Shown here piece by piece: positions 21,859 to 31,658 of a stretch of DNA of 63,027 nt. The stretch covers positions 1 through 63,027 of the forward strand of contig CAMYMN010000025.1 in NCBI GenBank assembly GCA_947259395.1, read 5' to 3'. The notes beneath the pieces were generated by a model. That model had not been told where the DNA came from and searched no databases. It saw only the letters and a program-made list of their open reading frames with translations. The position numbers were made by a program, and so were the translations under genes. Each line of letters begins with the position of its first letter. The stretch's first letter is position 1. This stretch comes from an uncultured Gammaproteobacteria bacterium (GTDB lineage: Bacteria; Pseudomonadota; Gammaproteobacteria; Arenicellales; JAANXG01).

Positions 21859-23930
21859 ACATCAGCCGATATCAAAAACGACGCATAAGGGTCACCGTCA
21901 CATTGTCCGGGATACTGATTGCCGGCGGTGTTACCGCGGGCCATTGGCTACGTAGTCAACCTGACGAGGTTGTATTGGTGTCCACGATCGATGCTGTCGC
22001 GGCACCACAATTAGTGGCGCAATTGGAGCAAGGTATAACGCCGCAAGGGGCTGGTGAGCAGATCACATTGAACTTTCAAGACGTTGATATACGCGCACTG
22101 ATCAACACCGTGTCTGAAGTGACGGGTCGAAACTTTATCATCGATCCGAGGGTTAAAGGGAAGGTTACCCTAGTGTCAGGGGGGCCATTGGAAGCGGCAC
22201 AACTGTATGATGTTTTTCTGTCAGTACTAGAGGTGCACAACTTTTCAGCCATTCCATCGGGTGACGTGGTCAAGATTGTGCCCAGTAATGTCGTCAAGCA
22301 ACGGCCTACGCCGTTGAGCCCACTGGATATAAAAGGCGATGCCCAGGTTACCCAGGTGTATCAACTCAAACATGCGTCAGTACAAGAATTGATTCCGATA
22401 CTGCGGCCATTATTGCCACCGACCAGTCACTTTGCCGCACATTCACCGACCAACACTCTGGTGTTCACCGATACCGCCGCCAACATTGAACGGTTGAGAA
22501 ACATCATCGAGCGCGTCGACATTCCGGATCGTCGTTCCAACATTCACGTGGTGTACCTGAAATACGCCGAGGCCACCGAACTGGGCACCATCTTGTCGCA
22601 GCTGGTGACGTCGCTGAGAAAACCCAGGGATCCCAAATCACCGGCCGGCCAGGTGTCGGTACAAGCGGATAAAGCAATTAATGCGCTTATCATCAGTGCG
22701 CCGGATAACGAGTTTCGCCTGCTGCAGGCGGTCATTGATCAGTTGGATATCGAGCGACCTGCGGAAGGGGATATCCATGTGGTCTTCCTTCGCTTTGCGA
22801 CCGCTAGCGAGTTGGTGGAACTTTTGAATCAGGTGGTTCTGTCCGAGCAGGCACAAGAAAAAAAGACGGCGACGGCGACCAAGGTGACCGTGCAGGCGGA
22901 TGAGGCGACCAATGCCTTGGTGGTGCGTGCTTCCGATGATGACTTCAGAACGATCAAGAACGTAATCGAAAAGCTCGATGTGCGCCGCGAGCAGGTCGTT
23001 GTCGAGACCATCATTGCGGAAGTCGCGGCGGACAAAGAAGCGGATTTGGGTGTCGAGTGGCAGGGGACTTATGCCAATACACCTACGGGGGAAACCACGT
23101 TTAGCACCGAATTCAGAGACATCGCCGGCGGCATGACCTTGGGCTTTATCAACGATTTGGTGCAGAACATCTTTGGCGAGGTGGTGCCCGATCTGCAGAT
23201 CGTGTTACGCGCTCTTAGAGCAGACAGCAATACAAATATCTTGGCGACGCCGACCTTGCTGACGCTCGATAATGAACCGGCGGAGATCATCGTCGGCCAA
23301 GAGGTGCCTTTTGTTACCGGCCAGTTCACGACCAACGTTGATACCGGCACCGCGATCACTACCACAACCGGAGATGCCACTGACGGTGGCACCGCGGTTA
23401 CTCAGGGCATCGTGAATCCGTTTCAGACCATTGAACGTAAGGACGTTGGCCTGACATTGCAGGTGACCCCACAGGTCAACGAGGGTAATTCCATTCGTCT
23501 GGAGATATCCCAGGAGATCTCGAGCGTCGCTCTCGCCGCCAGCGTAGTCGCCTCGGACCTGGTCACGGATCAGCGATCGATCAAGGCCACGGTGCAGGTG
23601 GAAGACGGACAGATCGTGGTGCTGGGCGGCTTGATACGCGACGACTTTACGGATACCGTACAACGGGTACCGGTGCTGAGCAAGATACCCTTGGTGGGGG
23701 AGCTTTTCCAGCGTAAATCCAAGAAGGCAGTGAAGAGAAACCTGATGATATTTCTGCGTCCAAAGCTGATTCGAACCGGTGGGGATCTCGATGGGTTCAC
23801 CAGGAATAAATATGAATTCATTCAGGAACGTCAACGCTTCGGTCAACCGGATACTGAACGTTTGATACCAGAGGCGGAATCACCAGTTCTTCCTCCAGTC
23901 GACTGGGAGTCGCAATCCCAAGGTGATTAG
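21855..23930 (+). CDS. gspD: Type II secretion secretin GspD
   Basis: 691 residues; multimerises into the outer-membrane channel of the type II system. An N-terminal hydrophobic segment (about 10-32) precedes N0 (ITLNFQDVDIRALINTVSEVTGRNFIIDPRVKGKVTLVSGGP), then N1-N3 repeats (VYQLKHASVQELIPILRPLLPP, NTLVFTDTAANIERLRNIIERVD, VVFLRFATASELVELLNQV). The C-terminal secretin domain (about 385-650) has VPFVTGQ and VQVEDGQIVVLGGLIRDD. No clear signal cleavage site and no lipobox were seen. It begins the gsp operon, with an ATGA overlap from fcl. Confidence 0.94.
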   Translation: MNISRYQKRRIRVTVTLSGILIAGGVTAGHWLRSQPDEVVLVSTIDAVAAPQLVAQLEQGITPQGAGEQITLNFQDVDIRALINTVSEVTGRNFIIDPRVKGKVTLVSGGPLEAAQLYDVFLSVLEVHNFSAIPSGDVVKIVPSNVVKQRPTPLSPLDIKGDAQVTQVYQLKHASVQELIPILRPLLPPTSHFAAHSPTNTLVFTDTAANIERLRNIIERVDIPDRRSNIHVVYLKYAEATELGTILSQLVTSLRKPRDPKSPAGQVSVQADKAINALIISAPDNEFRLLQAVIDQLDIERPAEGDIHVVFLRFATASELVELLNQVVLSEQAQEKKTATATKVTVQADEATNALVVRASDDDFRTIKNVIEKLDVRREQVVVETIIAEVAADKEADLGVEWQGTYANTPTGETTFSTEFRDIAGGMTLGFINDLVQNIFGEVVPDLQIVLRALRADSNTNILATPTLLTLDNEPAEIIVGQEVPFVTGQFTTNVDTGTAITTTTGDATDGGTAVTQGIVNPFQTIERKDVGLTLQVTPQVNEGNSIRLEISQEISSVALAASVVASDLVTDQRSIKATVQVEDGQIVVLGGLIRDDFTDTVQRVPVLSKIPLVGELFQRKSKKAVKRNLMIFLRPKLIRTGGDLDGFTRNKYEFIQERQRFGQPDTERLIPEAESPVLPPVDWESQSQGD

Positions 23931-23936
23931 GCAGGT

Positions 23937-25478
23937 ATGGCTACCAGTCAAGAAAAGGTAATCACCAGCGATGATCATCGCGATTGGACGGACGACATAG
24001 ACGCCGAGGTCGTCGCCGCGGTTCCCTATCCGTTTGCCAAGCGTCATAACTTGCTGGTAGCAAATCGCGATCAAGGGCATTACCACGTCTTGTGTTCGTC
24101 ACCCCCGCCACTCGATATTGTCACCGAATTACGTCGCAAGTTCGGTAAACCGGTGGTGTTTCACCAACTGGATCAGAACCGATTCGACAGTTTACTGCGT
24201 CAGGCGTACGACAAGAGTCAATCCGAGGCCACCCAGATGGTCGTTGATCTCGGAGAGGAATTGGATCTCGAGCGTCTCACTCATGAACTTCCGGGAGCTA
24301 CCGATTTACTGGAAGCAGCGGATGAAGCCCCGATAATCCGCCTCATCAATGCGCTTCTCACCCAAGCCATTCGCGAGGGGGCGTCCGACATTCATCTAGA
24401 GGCCTTTGAGGACAAATCGGTGGTGCGCTTCAGAGTGGACGGGATATTGCGTGACGTAGTGGAGCCCCAGCGTGGCTTGCACGGTGCCCTGGTGTCGCGG
24501 CTGAAGGTGATGTCGCGGCTCGATATTGCCGAGAAGCGTTTGCCGCAGGACGGAAGAATTTCGTTGCGCGTCGGTGATCACCCAGTGGACGTGCGGGTAT
24601 CTATTTTGCCCACCCAACATGCCGAGCGCGTGGTGCTCCGTCTTCTCGACAAACAGACGGCGCGGCTTGATGTTGCCAAGCTTGGTATGGAGTCTTCGAT
24701 TCAGTCCCGATATAGTCAACTCGTTCACGCACCCCACGGTATCGTGCTGGTAACCGGCCCAACTGGTTCCGGAAAAACCACGACGCTGTATGCCGGGCTG
24801 ATGCGCCTGAATCGAAAACAACTCAACATCCTTACTGTCGAGGATCCGGTTGAGTACGATCTCAACTCCGTTGGTCAAACCCAGATTAATCCTAAAATTG
24901 GACTGACCTTTGCCAATGGATTGCGTTCTATATTACGTCAGGACCCTGATGTGGTGTTGGTAGGTGAAATACGGGATTTGGAAACCGCTGAGATCGCCGT
25001 CCAGGCCAGTCTTACCGGGCATTTAGTATTGTCGACATTACATACGAATACCGCCATTGGCGCGGTGACCAGGCTCATCGATATGGGAATTGAACCATTC
25101 TTGATGTCTTCGAGCCTGCTGGGCGTGCTGTCGCAACGCCTGTTGCGGTGTCTATGCGAAGATTGCAAACAGACCTATGAGCCGACTCCCCAAGAGATGG
25201 CATTGCTGGGAAAATTCGAGGATACCGATACAACTATATACAAATCGGCGGGGTGCGATCAGTGTGATTATACCGGTTACCGTGGCCGGACGGGCATCTA
25301 CGAGCTCATTGTGATGGACGACGCCGCACGACAGATGATTCACGATCGTGCCAGCGAGGAGGAGTTACTGCGTTATGTACGTCGGTCATCACCAAGTCTC
25401 GCCGAAAACGGCTTTGCGAAGGTCTTCAGTGGTAAAACGAGCTTGGATGAGGTGCTGCGCGTTACCCTCGCCGAGTAA
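23937..25478 (+). CDS. gspE: Type II secretion ATPase GspE
   Basis: A 513-residue cytoplasmic hexameric ATPase that powers pseudopilus assembly. It has an N-terminal domain that binds GspL, Walker A GPTGSGKTTTLYAGL (about 273-287), Asp box ILTVEDPVEYDL, Walker B VVLVGEIRDLETAEIAVQAS and His box GHLVLSTLHTN. A tetracysteine Zn element (LCEDCKQ ... CDQCDYTGYRG) is characteristic of GspE. Full length. Six bases separate it from gspD. Confidence 0.95.
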   Translation: MATSQEKVITSDDHRDWTDDIDAEVVAAVPYPFAKRHNLLVANRDQGHYHVLCSSPPPLDIVTELRRKFGKPVVFHQLDQNRFDSLLRQAYDKSQSEATQMVVDLGEELDLERLTHELPGATDLLEAADEAPIIRLINALLTQAIREGASDIHLEAFEDKSVVRFRVDGILRDVVEPQRGLHGALVSRLKVMSRLDIAEKRLPQDGRISLRVGDHPVDVRVSILPTQHAERVVLRLLDKQTARLDVAKLGMESSIQSRYSQLVHAPHGIVLVTGPTGSGKTTTLYAGLMRLNRKQLNILTVEDPVEYDLNSVGQTQINPKIGLTFANGLRSILRQDPDVVLVGEIRDLETAEIAVQASLTGHLVLSTLHTNTAIGAVTRLIDMGIEPFLMSSSLLGVLSQRLLRCLCEDCKQTYEPTPQEMALLGKFEDTDTTIYKSAGCDQCDYTGYRGRTGIYELIVMDDAARQMIHDRASEEELLRYVRRSSPSLAENGFAKVFSGKTSLDEVLRVTLAE

Positions 25479-25503
25479 GCACAGGGTCATGCATTAGCTG
25501 GAT

Positions 25504-26721
25504 ATGGGTGCATTTGAATACCAAGCCCTGGACGCCCACGGTCGCACACGCAAAGGCGTCTCGACCGGCGACACGGCACGTCAGGTCCGCCAACAACTGC
25601 GGGAGAAGGGTCTTACACCCCTTTCGGTAATCATTGTTGGTGAGGATATACCACAACGGCAGGCCGGCAGCCCGGTGCGCCGTGTCCGGATCAAGGTCAA
25701 CGACCTTTGCGTGATCACCCGTCAGTTCGCCACGTTACTCGGCTCAGGACTTACGGTCGAGGAATCCTTGTCCGCGTTGATACAACAATCCGAGGGATAT
25801 CAGGTCAAGAGCGTTTTGAGCGGAATCCGCTCTATGGTGCTGGAGGGAAGATCTTTAGCCGATGCGATTGCTAATTATCCACGTTCGTTTCCAGGGATCT
25901 ATCATGCGTCGGTAGCCGCTGGAGAACAATCCGGTAACTTGGACGTTGTGTTGGAGGGATTGGCGGACTACTTGGAAGCACGTCAAGGATTACAACAGCG
26001 CATCAGCATTGCGATGATATATCCGGTCATCTTAACCGTAGTCGCGATATTGATTGTTTCCGGGTTATTGACTTATGTTGTTCCGCAAGTGGTGAAAGTC
26101 TTCGAGGACACGGGCCAGGAACTACCCCTACTGACCCGTGGGTTAATCGGACTCAGTGAATTTTTACGAACCTATGGTTTCTGGATCATCGCCATATTAG
26201 TCGTATTTTTCTTAGGGTTGGTGTTTTTACTTCGCGACCCTAAGAAACGGTACGTGTTCCACAAGCTGCTGTTGAGCATGCCTGGTGTGCGCCGTTTGAG
26301 CAAAACATTGAATACCGCCCGTATGGCGCGTACCTTGGCAATCATGACCGGCAGCGGGGTTCCGCTGCTATCGGCAATGCGTGCTACCGAAGGCGTTGTC
26401 GGCAATTTGGTATTACGTGCTAATCTGAGTGATGCCGCCGAGGAAGTGTCTGAGGGTGTCAGTATTAGCCGGGCGCTGGGCAAAAGTCAGAATTTTCCGC
26501 CGCTATTGACGCAGATGGTGGCCAGCGGTGAGTCCAGTGGACAATTGGATCATATGCTGGATAAAGCGGCGTCGGCCCTGGAACGGGAGCTTGAAGCTCG
26601 CATTGCAGTGCTGGTCGGTTTTTTCGAACCGGCGATGATCGTTGTAATGGGTGGGATTGTGCTGGTAATCGTTCTTGCGATCTTACTGCCGATCTTTGAT
26701 TTAAATCAGTTGATTGGATGA
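25504..26721 (+). CDS. gspF: Type II secretion inner-membrane platform GspF
   Basis: A 405-residue polytopic protein that anchors GspE and the pseudopilus base. It has two GspF repeats: residues 70-190 (ITRQFATLLGSGLTVEESLSAL, SVAAGEQSGNLDVVLEGLADYLE) and 270-400 (ARTLAIMTGSGVPLLSAMRATEG, MVASGESSGQLDHMLDKAAS). Three hydrophobic stretches lie near 170-190, 220-240 and 370-395. Belongs to the gsp operon. Confidence 0.95.
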   Translation: MGAFEYQALDAHGRTRKGVSTGDTARQVRQQLREKGLTPLSVIIVGEDIPQRQAGSPVRRVRIKVNDLCVITRQFATLLGSGLTVEESLSALIQQSEGYQVKSVLSGIRSMVLEGRSLADAIANYPRSFPGIYHASVAAGEQSGNLDVVLEGLADYLEARQGLQQRISIAMIYPVILTVVAILIVSGLLTYVVPQVVKVFEDTGQELPLLTRGLIGLSEFLRTYGFWIIAILVVFFLGLVFLLRDPKKRYVFHKLLLSMPGVRRLSKTLNTARMARTLAIMTGSGVPLLSAMRATEGVVGNLVLRANLSDAAEEVSEGVSISRALGKSQNFPPLLTQMVASGESSGQLDHMLDKAASALERELEARIAVLVGFFEPAMIVVMGGIVLVIVLAILLPIFDLNQLIG

Positions 26722-26730
26722 GGTATCAAG

Positions 26731-27162
26731 ATGCGTGACAAAGGTTTTACGCTGATTGAAATCATGGTGGTCGTGGTCATAATCGGTCTATTGGCCACGC
26801 TGGTCTTACCGCGGGTTTTAGGGCGCCAAGAGGAGGCCTTTGTCGCTAAGGCGAAAAGTGATATTCGGGCATTATCCAGTGCTCTGAAACTCTACAAACT
26901 CGATAACTTCAACTACCCCAGCACCGAACAGGGATTGGAAGCTCTCGTCAGCCAACCCGGAGGAGATCCACCCGCAAAAAACTGGAAAAGTGGCGGTTAC
27001 ATTGAGCGCTTGCCAACGGATCCATGGGGTTATGCATATCAATACTTGAGCCCCGGCGAAAACATGGATTTCGACCTTTGGTCTCATGGTTCAGATGGCC
27101 GAGTCGGGGGAGCAGAAGCAGCTGCGGACATTGGTAATTGGAATCTTGATGACAGTCAATAG
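26731..27162 (+). CDS. gspG: Major pseudopilin GspG
   Basis: 143 residues with a very short prepilin leader MRDKG^FTLIEIMVVVVIIGLLATLVLPRVLG cut by prepilin peptidase. The body shows the GspG signature: ALKLYKLDNFNYPSTEQGLEALV, GYIERLPTDPWGYAYQYLSPG and the Ca-site region FDLWSHGSDGRVGG. It polymerises into the periplasmic piston. ATG follows GAGG; nine bases separate it from gspF. Confidence 0.96.
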   Translation: MRDKGFTLIEIMVVVVIIGLLATLVLPRVLGRQEEAFVAKAKSDIRALSSALKLYKLDNFNYPSTEQGLEALVSQPGGDPPAKNWKSGGYIERLPTDPWGYAYQYLSPGENMDFDLWSHGSDGRVGGAEAAADIGNWNLDDSQ

Positions 27163-27273
27163 GTTCAACGTCAGCATTCGCGGTAATAACTTGCCAAGCG
27201 ACGACCTGCACCTGGTTATCAAGCGCAACGCCGCCAGACAGCAAAATTTCCGTTTCGTTTAACGTCATCGGGG

Positions 27274-27819
27274 ATGAGCCAATCATCAACCACGACGTCG
27301 TACGCGGTGATTAACCCAACCGTGCAGTATTACAGCCCAGGTATCAGAGAATGTGGATTTACGTTGCTCGAAATCATGGTAGTTGTGCTGTTAATTGGCG
27401 TCAGTATCGCGGTAATTGCGTTAAATCTCGAACGTGACATTGATCAGGTGGCAGAGCAGGAAGCGCATCGTTTTGCGGCATTGGTTGAACACCTCCGCGA
27501 CGAAAGCGTACTTACCGGTCGACTGCACGGAATCGAGATTGACGAGCCACAGAGCCGATATAGGTTTCTCATCTTCGATAAAAAGTGGTTACCGGTAGCG
27601 CAAGATGACTCGTTCCGCCCGCGCGTTATTCCAGAATACTTGACGATCCAGTTCAATGCCGGACAGGACCAAATTGAAAATAGCTTGGTGGTTGTCGATG
27701 CCCTAGGTGAGATCCAGCCATTTTTTTTGAAGATTATCGGGAGAGATTTTGAATACGTGGTAAATCTGAACGCCAATCAGAACGTTGAAGTGGAGCGTAA
27801 ACCGCATGAAGAAGGTTAG
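27274..27819 (+). CDS. gspH: Minor pseudopilin GspH
   Basis: 181 residues. An unusually long leader of about 27 residues (MSQSSTTTSYAVINP ... IRECG^FTLLEIMVVVLLIGVSIAVIAL) precedes the cleavage Gly. The body (EQEAHRFAALVEHLRDESVLTGRLHGIEI ... YRFLIFDKKWLPVAQDD) fits GspH. It lies 111 bp after gspG in a short gap with no other gene; the real start could differ, though an in-frame ATG is present at 27274. Overlaps gspI. Confidence 0.85.
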   Translation: MSQSSTTTSYAVINPTVQYYSPGIRECGFTLLEIMVVVLLIGVSIAVIALNLERDIDQVAEQEAHRFAALVEHLRDESVLTGRLHGIEIDEPQSRYRFLIFDKKWLPVAQDDSFRPRVIPEYLTIQFNAGQDQIENSLVVVDALGEIQPFFLKIIGRDFEYVVNLNANQNVEVERKPHEEG

Positions 27820-28252
27820 CGCGGGTTTCACATTATTAGAGATACTTGCCGCGCTATTAATTGTCGCTGTAGGACTCGGCGCCGTCAGCAAGGTCATAGG
27901 CAGCACGGCGGTGGTGTTGCAGATCAGTGAAGAGCGACTCATAGGATCGTGGGTGGCTAGTAACCATCTGGCCGAACTTAAGTTGTCTCGTGTGTGGCCG
28001 GCCGCTTCGGAAAGCGACCAGCAAACGACTATGGGGGGACGTACATGGTATCTGCGCCAGAAGATCACTACTACTACCGATCCCGATTTACTACGTATAG
28101 ATGTCGATGTCTTCAGCGACACGGACCATGAGCGTATGGCGGCACGAATGTTCGGGTACTTGGCACGGTATGTACCACCCCTACCACCGGCCCAGAGCAA
28201 GTCTGATGGAGAAAGTGAGTCCGCTGAAGAGAGTAAGCCCAAGGAAGAATGA
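27806..28252 (+). CDS. gspI: Minor pseudopilin GspI
   Basis: 148 residues from ATG 27806 (MKKVSAG^FTLLEILAALLIVAVGLGAV). This start gives a normal prepilin leader; a longer frame from 27785 is possible. NHLAELKLSRVWPAA and GRTWYLRQKITTTTDPDLLRIDVDVF match GspI, the minor pseudopilin that nucleates the GspI-J-K tip complex. The acidic C-terminal tail is SDGESESAEESKPKEE. Overlaps gspH by 14 bases and gspJ by four. Confidence 0.88.
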   Translation: MKKVSAGFTLLEILAALLIVAVGLGAVSKVIGSTAVVLQISEERLIGSWVASNHLAELKLSRVWPAASESDQQTTMGGRTWYLRQKITTTTDPDLLRIDVDVFSDTDHERMAARMFGYLARYVPPLPPAQSKSDGESESAEESKPKEE

Positions 28253-28863
28253 ATATGCGAAATTATAACGGCTTTACGCTGCTGGAAATGATTGTTGCCA
28301 TCGGCATATTCGCCATCATCGCCACGATAACCTACGGTACTTTGAACCGATTTATTGATAACCGCGCCTTAGTTGAACAAAAATATGACGAACTGAAAAA
28401 TTTGCAAAATGTAATGACGCTGTTAGAAAGGGACCTGCGTTACGCCTTGATTAGGCCAGTTCGGGACGGCTTTGGCGACAAAGAAGCGGCATTGGTTTCC
28501 GGGATCGATTCGGATTTGGGTCCTGGCGAACTGCTTCGGTTGACATCGGCGCGACCGAACCCGGCGATCAATAATATTCAAAGTTTACAACGAGTAGCGT
28601 GGCGATTCAGCGATGGTCAGTTATCGCGGGTCAGTTGGAGGGTGCTTGATCGTGATCAAGACAGCGCAGAGTACGAAAGAACGTTGCTGGAGGACTTAGC
28701 AGAAGTTGTGGTCTCTTTCTGGGGCTACAATGAGGATGATGTGCTCGAAGTTCAGTCAGAATGGCTGGATTCGGAGAAGATGCCCGAAGGTATAGAGCTT
28801 CTCGTTACGTTGAATTCTGGTCGACTATATCGTCGGCTGTTAGCGCTGACGACCGGAACCTAA
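28249..28863 (+). CDS. gspJ: Minor pseudopilin GspJ
   Basis: 204 residues. The leader is MNMRNYNG^FTLLEMIVAIGIFAIIATITYGTLNRF. The body has LQNVMTLLERDLRYALIRPVRDGFGDKEAALVSG and LQRVAWRFSDGQLSRVSWRVLDRD, typical of GspJ, which forms the pseudopilus tip with GspI and GspK. ATGA overlap with gspI; gspK follows within five bases. Confidence 0.9.
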   Translation: MNMRNYNGFTLLEMIVAIGIFAIIATITYGTLNRFIDNRALVEQKYDELKNLQNVMTLLERDLRYALIRPVRDGFGDKEAALVSGIDSDLGPGELLRLTSARPNPAINNIQSLQRVAWRFSDGQLSRVSWRVLDRDQDSAEYERTLLEDLAEVVVSFWGYNEDDVLEVQSEWLDSEKMPEGIELLVTLNSGRLYRRLLALTTGT

Positions 28864-28867
28864 GAAA

Positions 28868-29827
28868 GTGCAAGCTCGCCCACAAATAAGGACACCGTTG
28901 TTGAAGCAGGCTAGTGGCGTGGCGCTGCTCACAGTATTGTTTATACTCGTATTGATCACGACTATGAGCGTTTATCTTGTGGAAGAAGAGCACCTCGCAA
29001 TACGACGAATCAGTAATCAACGTGATGCGGAACAGGGGTTTCAAATGACCGCTGGTGCCGAGCAGTGGGCGTTGAAGATACTAGAGCGAGACGGCAAAGA
29101 AAATAATGTCGATCATCTGCAAGAACCATGGAATGTTTTACTGCCTGAAGTAACGGTAGAGGAAGGGACTTTGCTTTCCGAGGTTCAGGATCTTCACGGA
29201 TTGTTCAACATAAATAATCTCGCAGCAGGCCGCGACGAGGTGTGGTATCCGCTTTTTACGCGGCTCTTAAGTGTACTGGAGATCAATGAAGCCATAGCGG
29301 ACGCGCTCATTGATTGGATTGACGGAGATCAAGATATTACCGGCTCCAATGGGGCGGAAGATGCGGACTATTTGGGTTTGGATATTCCATATCGAACCGC
29401 TGACCGGATGATCGCCGATATTGGAGAGTTAATCTGGGTAAAAGGATTCGACGACAAGATACTGGCCAAGCTGTCGCCATTTATAACTGCGCTACCAGAA
29501 AAGAATGTCAAGATAAATATCAACACCTGTCACCCGCTGTTGCTGAGGATTCTCACTAAAGACATATTACCGGACTCTGCGGCTGAATCACTAGTAGAGG
29601 GCCGGGGTGACGATGGGTATCAAGAGATCGAAACATTTCTTACGCAGACTGAACTTGCCGCCGAATCGGATAACGTGGAGCCATTAATAACAATAAGCAG
29701 TAAGTATTTTCAGGTGAGAAGCGAAGCGAAATTTGGTCGTTTGACCACCGTTTTGCTGAGCACCGTGCAACGTAAAACAAACGGCGATAAAGTGACTGTA
29801 CTCAGACGACGCAGGGGCTTGTCGTGA
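28868..29827 (+). CDS. gspK: Minor pseudopilin GspK
   Basis: A 319-residue tip pseudopilin. The leader ends KQASG^VALLTVLFILVLITTMSVYLVEEEHLAIRR; position +5 is not Glu, as expected for GspK. The large soluble part contains DLHGLFNINNL, ADALIDWIDGDQDITGSNGAEDADYL and helix-hairpin-like NVKININTCHPLLLRIL. GTG start at 28868. Its TGA overlaps the GTG of gspL. Confidence 0.9.
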   Translation: MQARPQIRTPLLKQASGVALLTVLFILVLITTMSVYLVEEEHLAIRRISNQRDAEQGFQMTAGAEQWALKILERDGKENNVDHLQEPWNVLLPEVTVEEGTLLSEVQDLHGLFNINNLAAGRDEVWYPLFTRLLSVLEINEAIADALIDWIDGDQDITGSNGAEDADYLGLDIPYRTADRMIADIGELIWVKGFDDKILAKLSPFITALPEKNVKININTCHPLLLRILTKDILPDSAAESLVEGRGDDGYQEIETFLTQTELAAESDNVEPLITISSKYFQVRSEAKFGRLTTVLLSTVQRKTNGDKVTVLRRRRGLS

Positions 29828-31011
29828 TATTCTTTTTTGCAATTGAGCAGCCGCACCATTGGGTGGTGTGTAAAGATAACGGCAATATAGACAGCCGCGG
29901 CACCGTTGACTCGCTCGATTCCTTAGAGCTGCCCAAGAACATAAACAAGATTGTGGCGGTGGCCCCTGCAAATGACGTGACGGTGCGTAGTGTGAAGGTC
30001 CCGGCACGCAGTCGCAGCAAAGCAGTGGCCGCGATTCCGTATATTCTCGAAGAAACGCTCGCCAGCGATGTGGAACAGTTGCATTTTGTGTTGCTGGACT
30101 GGCATCCGGGCGCGAATGCTATGGTAGCGATTCTTGACAAGGCAAAGATGAGCAATTGGTATCAAGCCATAGGTGAACTACCGTTTCCAGTTGACGCCTT
30201 GGTTCCAGAATACCTGTTGATACCGATTCATCCACAGACCGACGCGACCCTTGTGCGCGTTGATTCAGGTCTGGTATGTATCCGCAGCGGGCCTAATGAA
30301 GGCATAGTTTTGGACACTTACTCCCTCGATTTATGGTGGCATGACCTTGCACGTAAAGACATGGCCATTGCTTGTCAAGATCCAGAAATAGCGCGCCACT
30401 TGGTCAGCATGGGCGGAACGATGGTCAGGGAATGGGAAATTGGCACCGATTTTTCTGATTGGCTTCAGCATCATCCGCACATTGATATCACTGGAAACCT
30501 TTTACAAGGTGCTTATAAACCGCGCCACCAGGGTCAAGAAATAGGCAGATATAAGATTGCCGCCACGGTGCTATTAGCTGCATTCGTTATTTATTTTGTC
30601 GCCAACGGTTATGAATATTTTCAGCTCGCATCTCAGGAGAGGCGACTCAACGAACAGATTGAAACGGTGTTTCGAGAAACGTTTCCCGAAGCCCGGAGAA
30701 TAGTGAATCCCAGATTGCAAATGGAGCAGCGACTTAAACAATTGAGGTCTGGGTATGTGGGTGAGGGAGAATTCCAAGTGTTACTATCCGCCGTTGCTCG
30801 TGCCATACCCGTCGCGCAGGGAAAAATCGAGGAAATTAGCTTTCGCGATAACGCACTCACGGTGACTTGCATCACCACGGATTTTGCCGGGCTGGATACA
30901 CTCAAAAAGAAATTTGCTGAAGACCCGCTGGTTGCGGTGGAACTATTGTCATCCGGGTCGCGCGACAACCGGGTCAGCGGGCGATTCAAGATCGCCAGGG
31001 CGCAAGGATGA
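29824..31011 (+). CDS. gspL: Type II secretion protein GspL
   Basis: A 395-residue inner-membrane protein linking GspE to the periplasm. The cytoplasmic actin-like domain covers about 1-240 (VRSVKVPARSRSKAVAAIPYILEETLASDVEQLHFVL). One membrane helix lies near 243-265 (AATVLLAAFVIYFVANG), followed by a periplasmic ferredoxin-like domain. GTG start overlapping the gspK stop; ATGA overlap with gspM. Confidence 0.88.
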   Translation: MIFFFAIEQPHHWVVCKDNGNIDSRGTVDSLDSLELPKNINKIVAVAPANDVTVRSVKVPARSRSKAVAAIPYILEETLASDVEQLHFVLLDWHPGANAMVAILDKAKMSNWYQAIGELPFPVDALVPEYLLIPIHPQTDATLVRVDSGLVCIRSGPNEGIVLDTYSLDLWWHDLARKDMAIACQDPEIARHLVSMGGTMVREWEIGTDFSDWLQHHPHIDITGNLLQGAYKPRHQGQEIGRYKIAATVLLAAFVIYFVANGYEYFQLASQERRLNEQIETVFRETFPEARRIVNPRLQMEQRLKQLRSGYVGEGEFQVLLSAVARAIPVAQGKIEEISFRDNALTVTCITTDFAGLDTLKKKFAEDPLVAVELLSSGSRDNRVSGRFKIARAQG

Positions 31012-31496
31012 CGTATTTTCGACAGATCTTCGGCAATTTAAATACGCGTGAACGGCAAGTTCTAGCTTTAGGTGCTGTTGTTTTTATCCTCATTCTTGTT
31101 TATACACTGGTATGGGCACCCTGGCATGACGCATTGCGACGGTTGCGAATTCAAGTACCGGCTAAGCAAGCCACGCTATCGTGGATGCAGCAGCAGGCAG
31201 AACAAGCGAAGCCGTTATTGAAACTGGAAACCAATAAATCCAAGAACGATGTTCCACTACTGACCGTTGTTGAAACCACTGCGGCAACCGCAAAAATGCG
31301 CGACGTGATCCGCCGCATGTCGCCAGGCGATCAAGAAGGACAGGTGAAGGTGTGGCTTACCGAAGCCAGCTTCGACAAATGGCTTTTATGGTTGGAACAA
31401 CTAAGAAAAGAAGCTGTAGAGGTAGTTTCTTCTACAATTTCACGCGGCGAGGGCGGAAAAGTCACAATTCGTATGACATTGCAACGCAGCGTGTGA
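31008..31496 (+). CDS. gspM: Type II secretion protein GspM
   Basis: A 162-residue single-pass protein. The membrane helix is near 19-37 (VLALGAVVFILILVYTLVW) after a short cytoplasmic tail, followed by a coiled segment (LRIQVPAKQATLSWMQQQAEQAKPLL) and a small periplasmic domain. It pairs with GspL. It is the last recognisable gsp gene: no gspN or gspO follows, and no gspC precedes gspD. Confidence 0.85.
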   Translation: MTYFRQIFGNLNTRERQVLALGAVVFILILVYTLVWAPWHDALRRLRIQVPAKQATLSWMQQQAEQAKPLLKLETNKSKNDVPLLTVVETTAATAKMRDVIRRMSPGDQEGQVKVWLTEASFDKWLLWLEQLRKEAVEVVSSTISRGEGGKVTIRMTLQRSV

Positions 31497-31658
31497 TGAC
31501 GGATTTTGCGTTGTTACGAATCTGTATCACAAGTTAGTTCGCATGTTGTTCTCGATTACACATTACCAACAAGAAAATCCTAGAATAGTTTGACGCAGTT
31601 ACAAAAGCTGCGAAATTTTAAAATATTTGTCTTAAGTTTTCTTGTACACTCGGGATGC

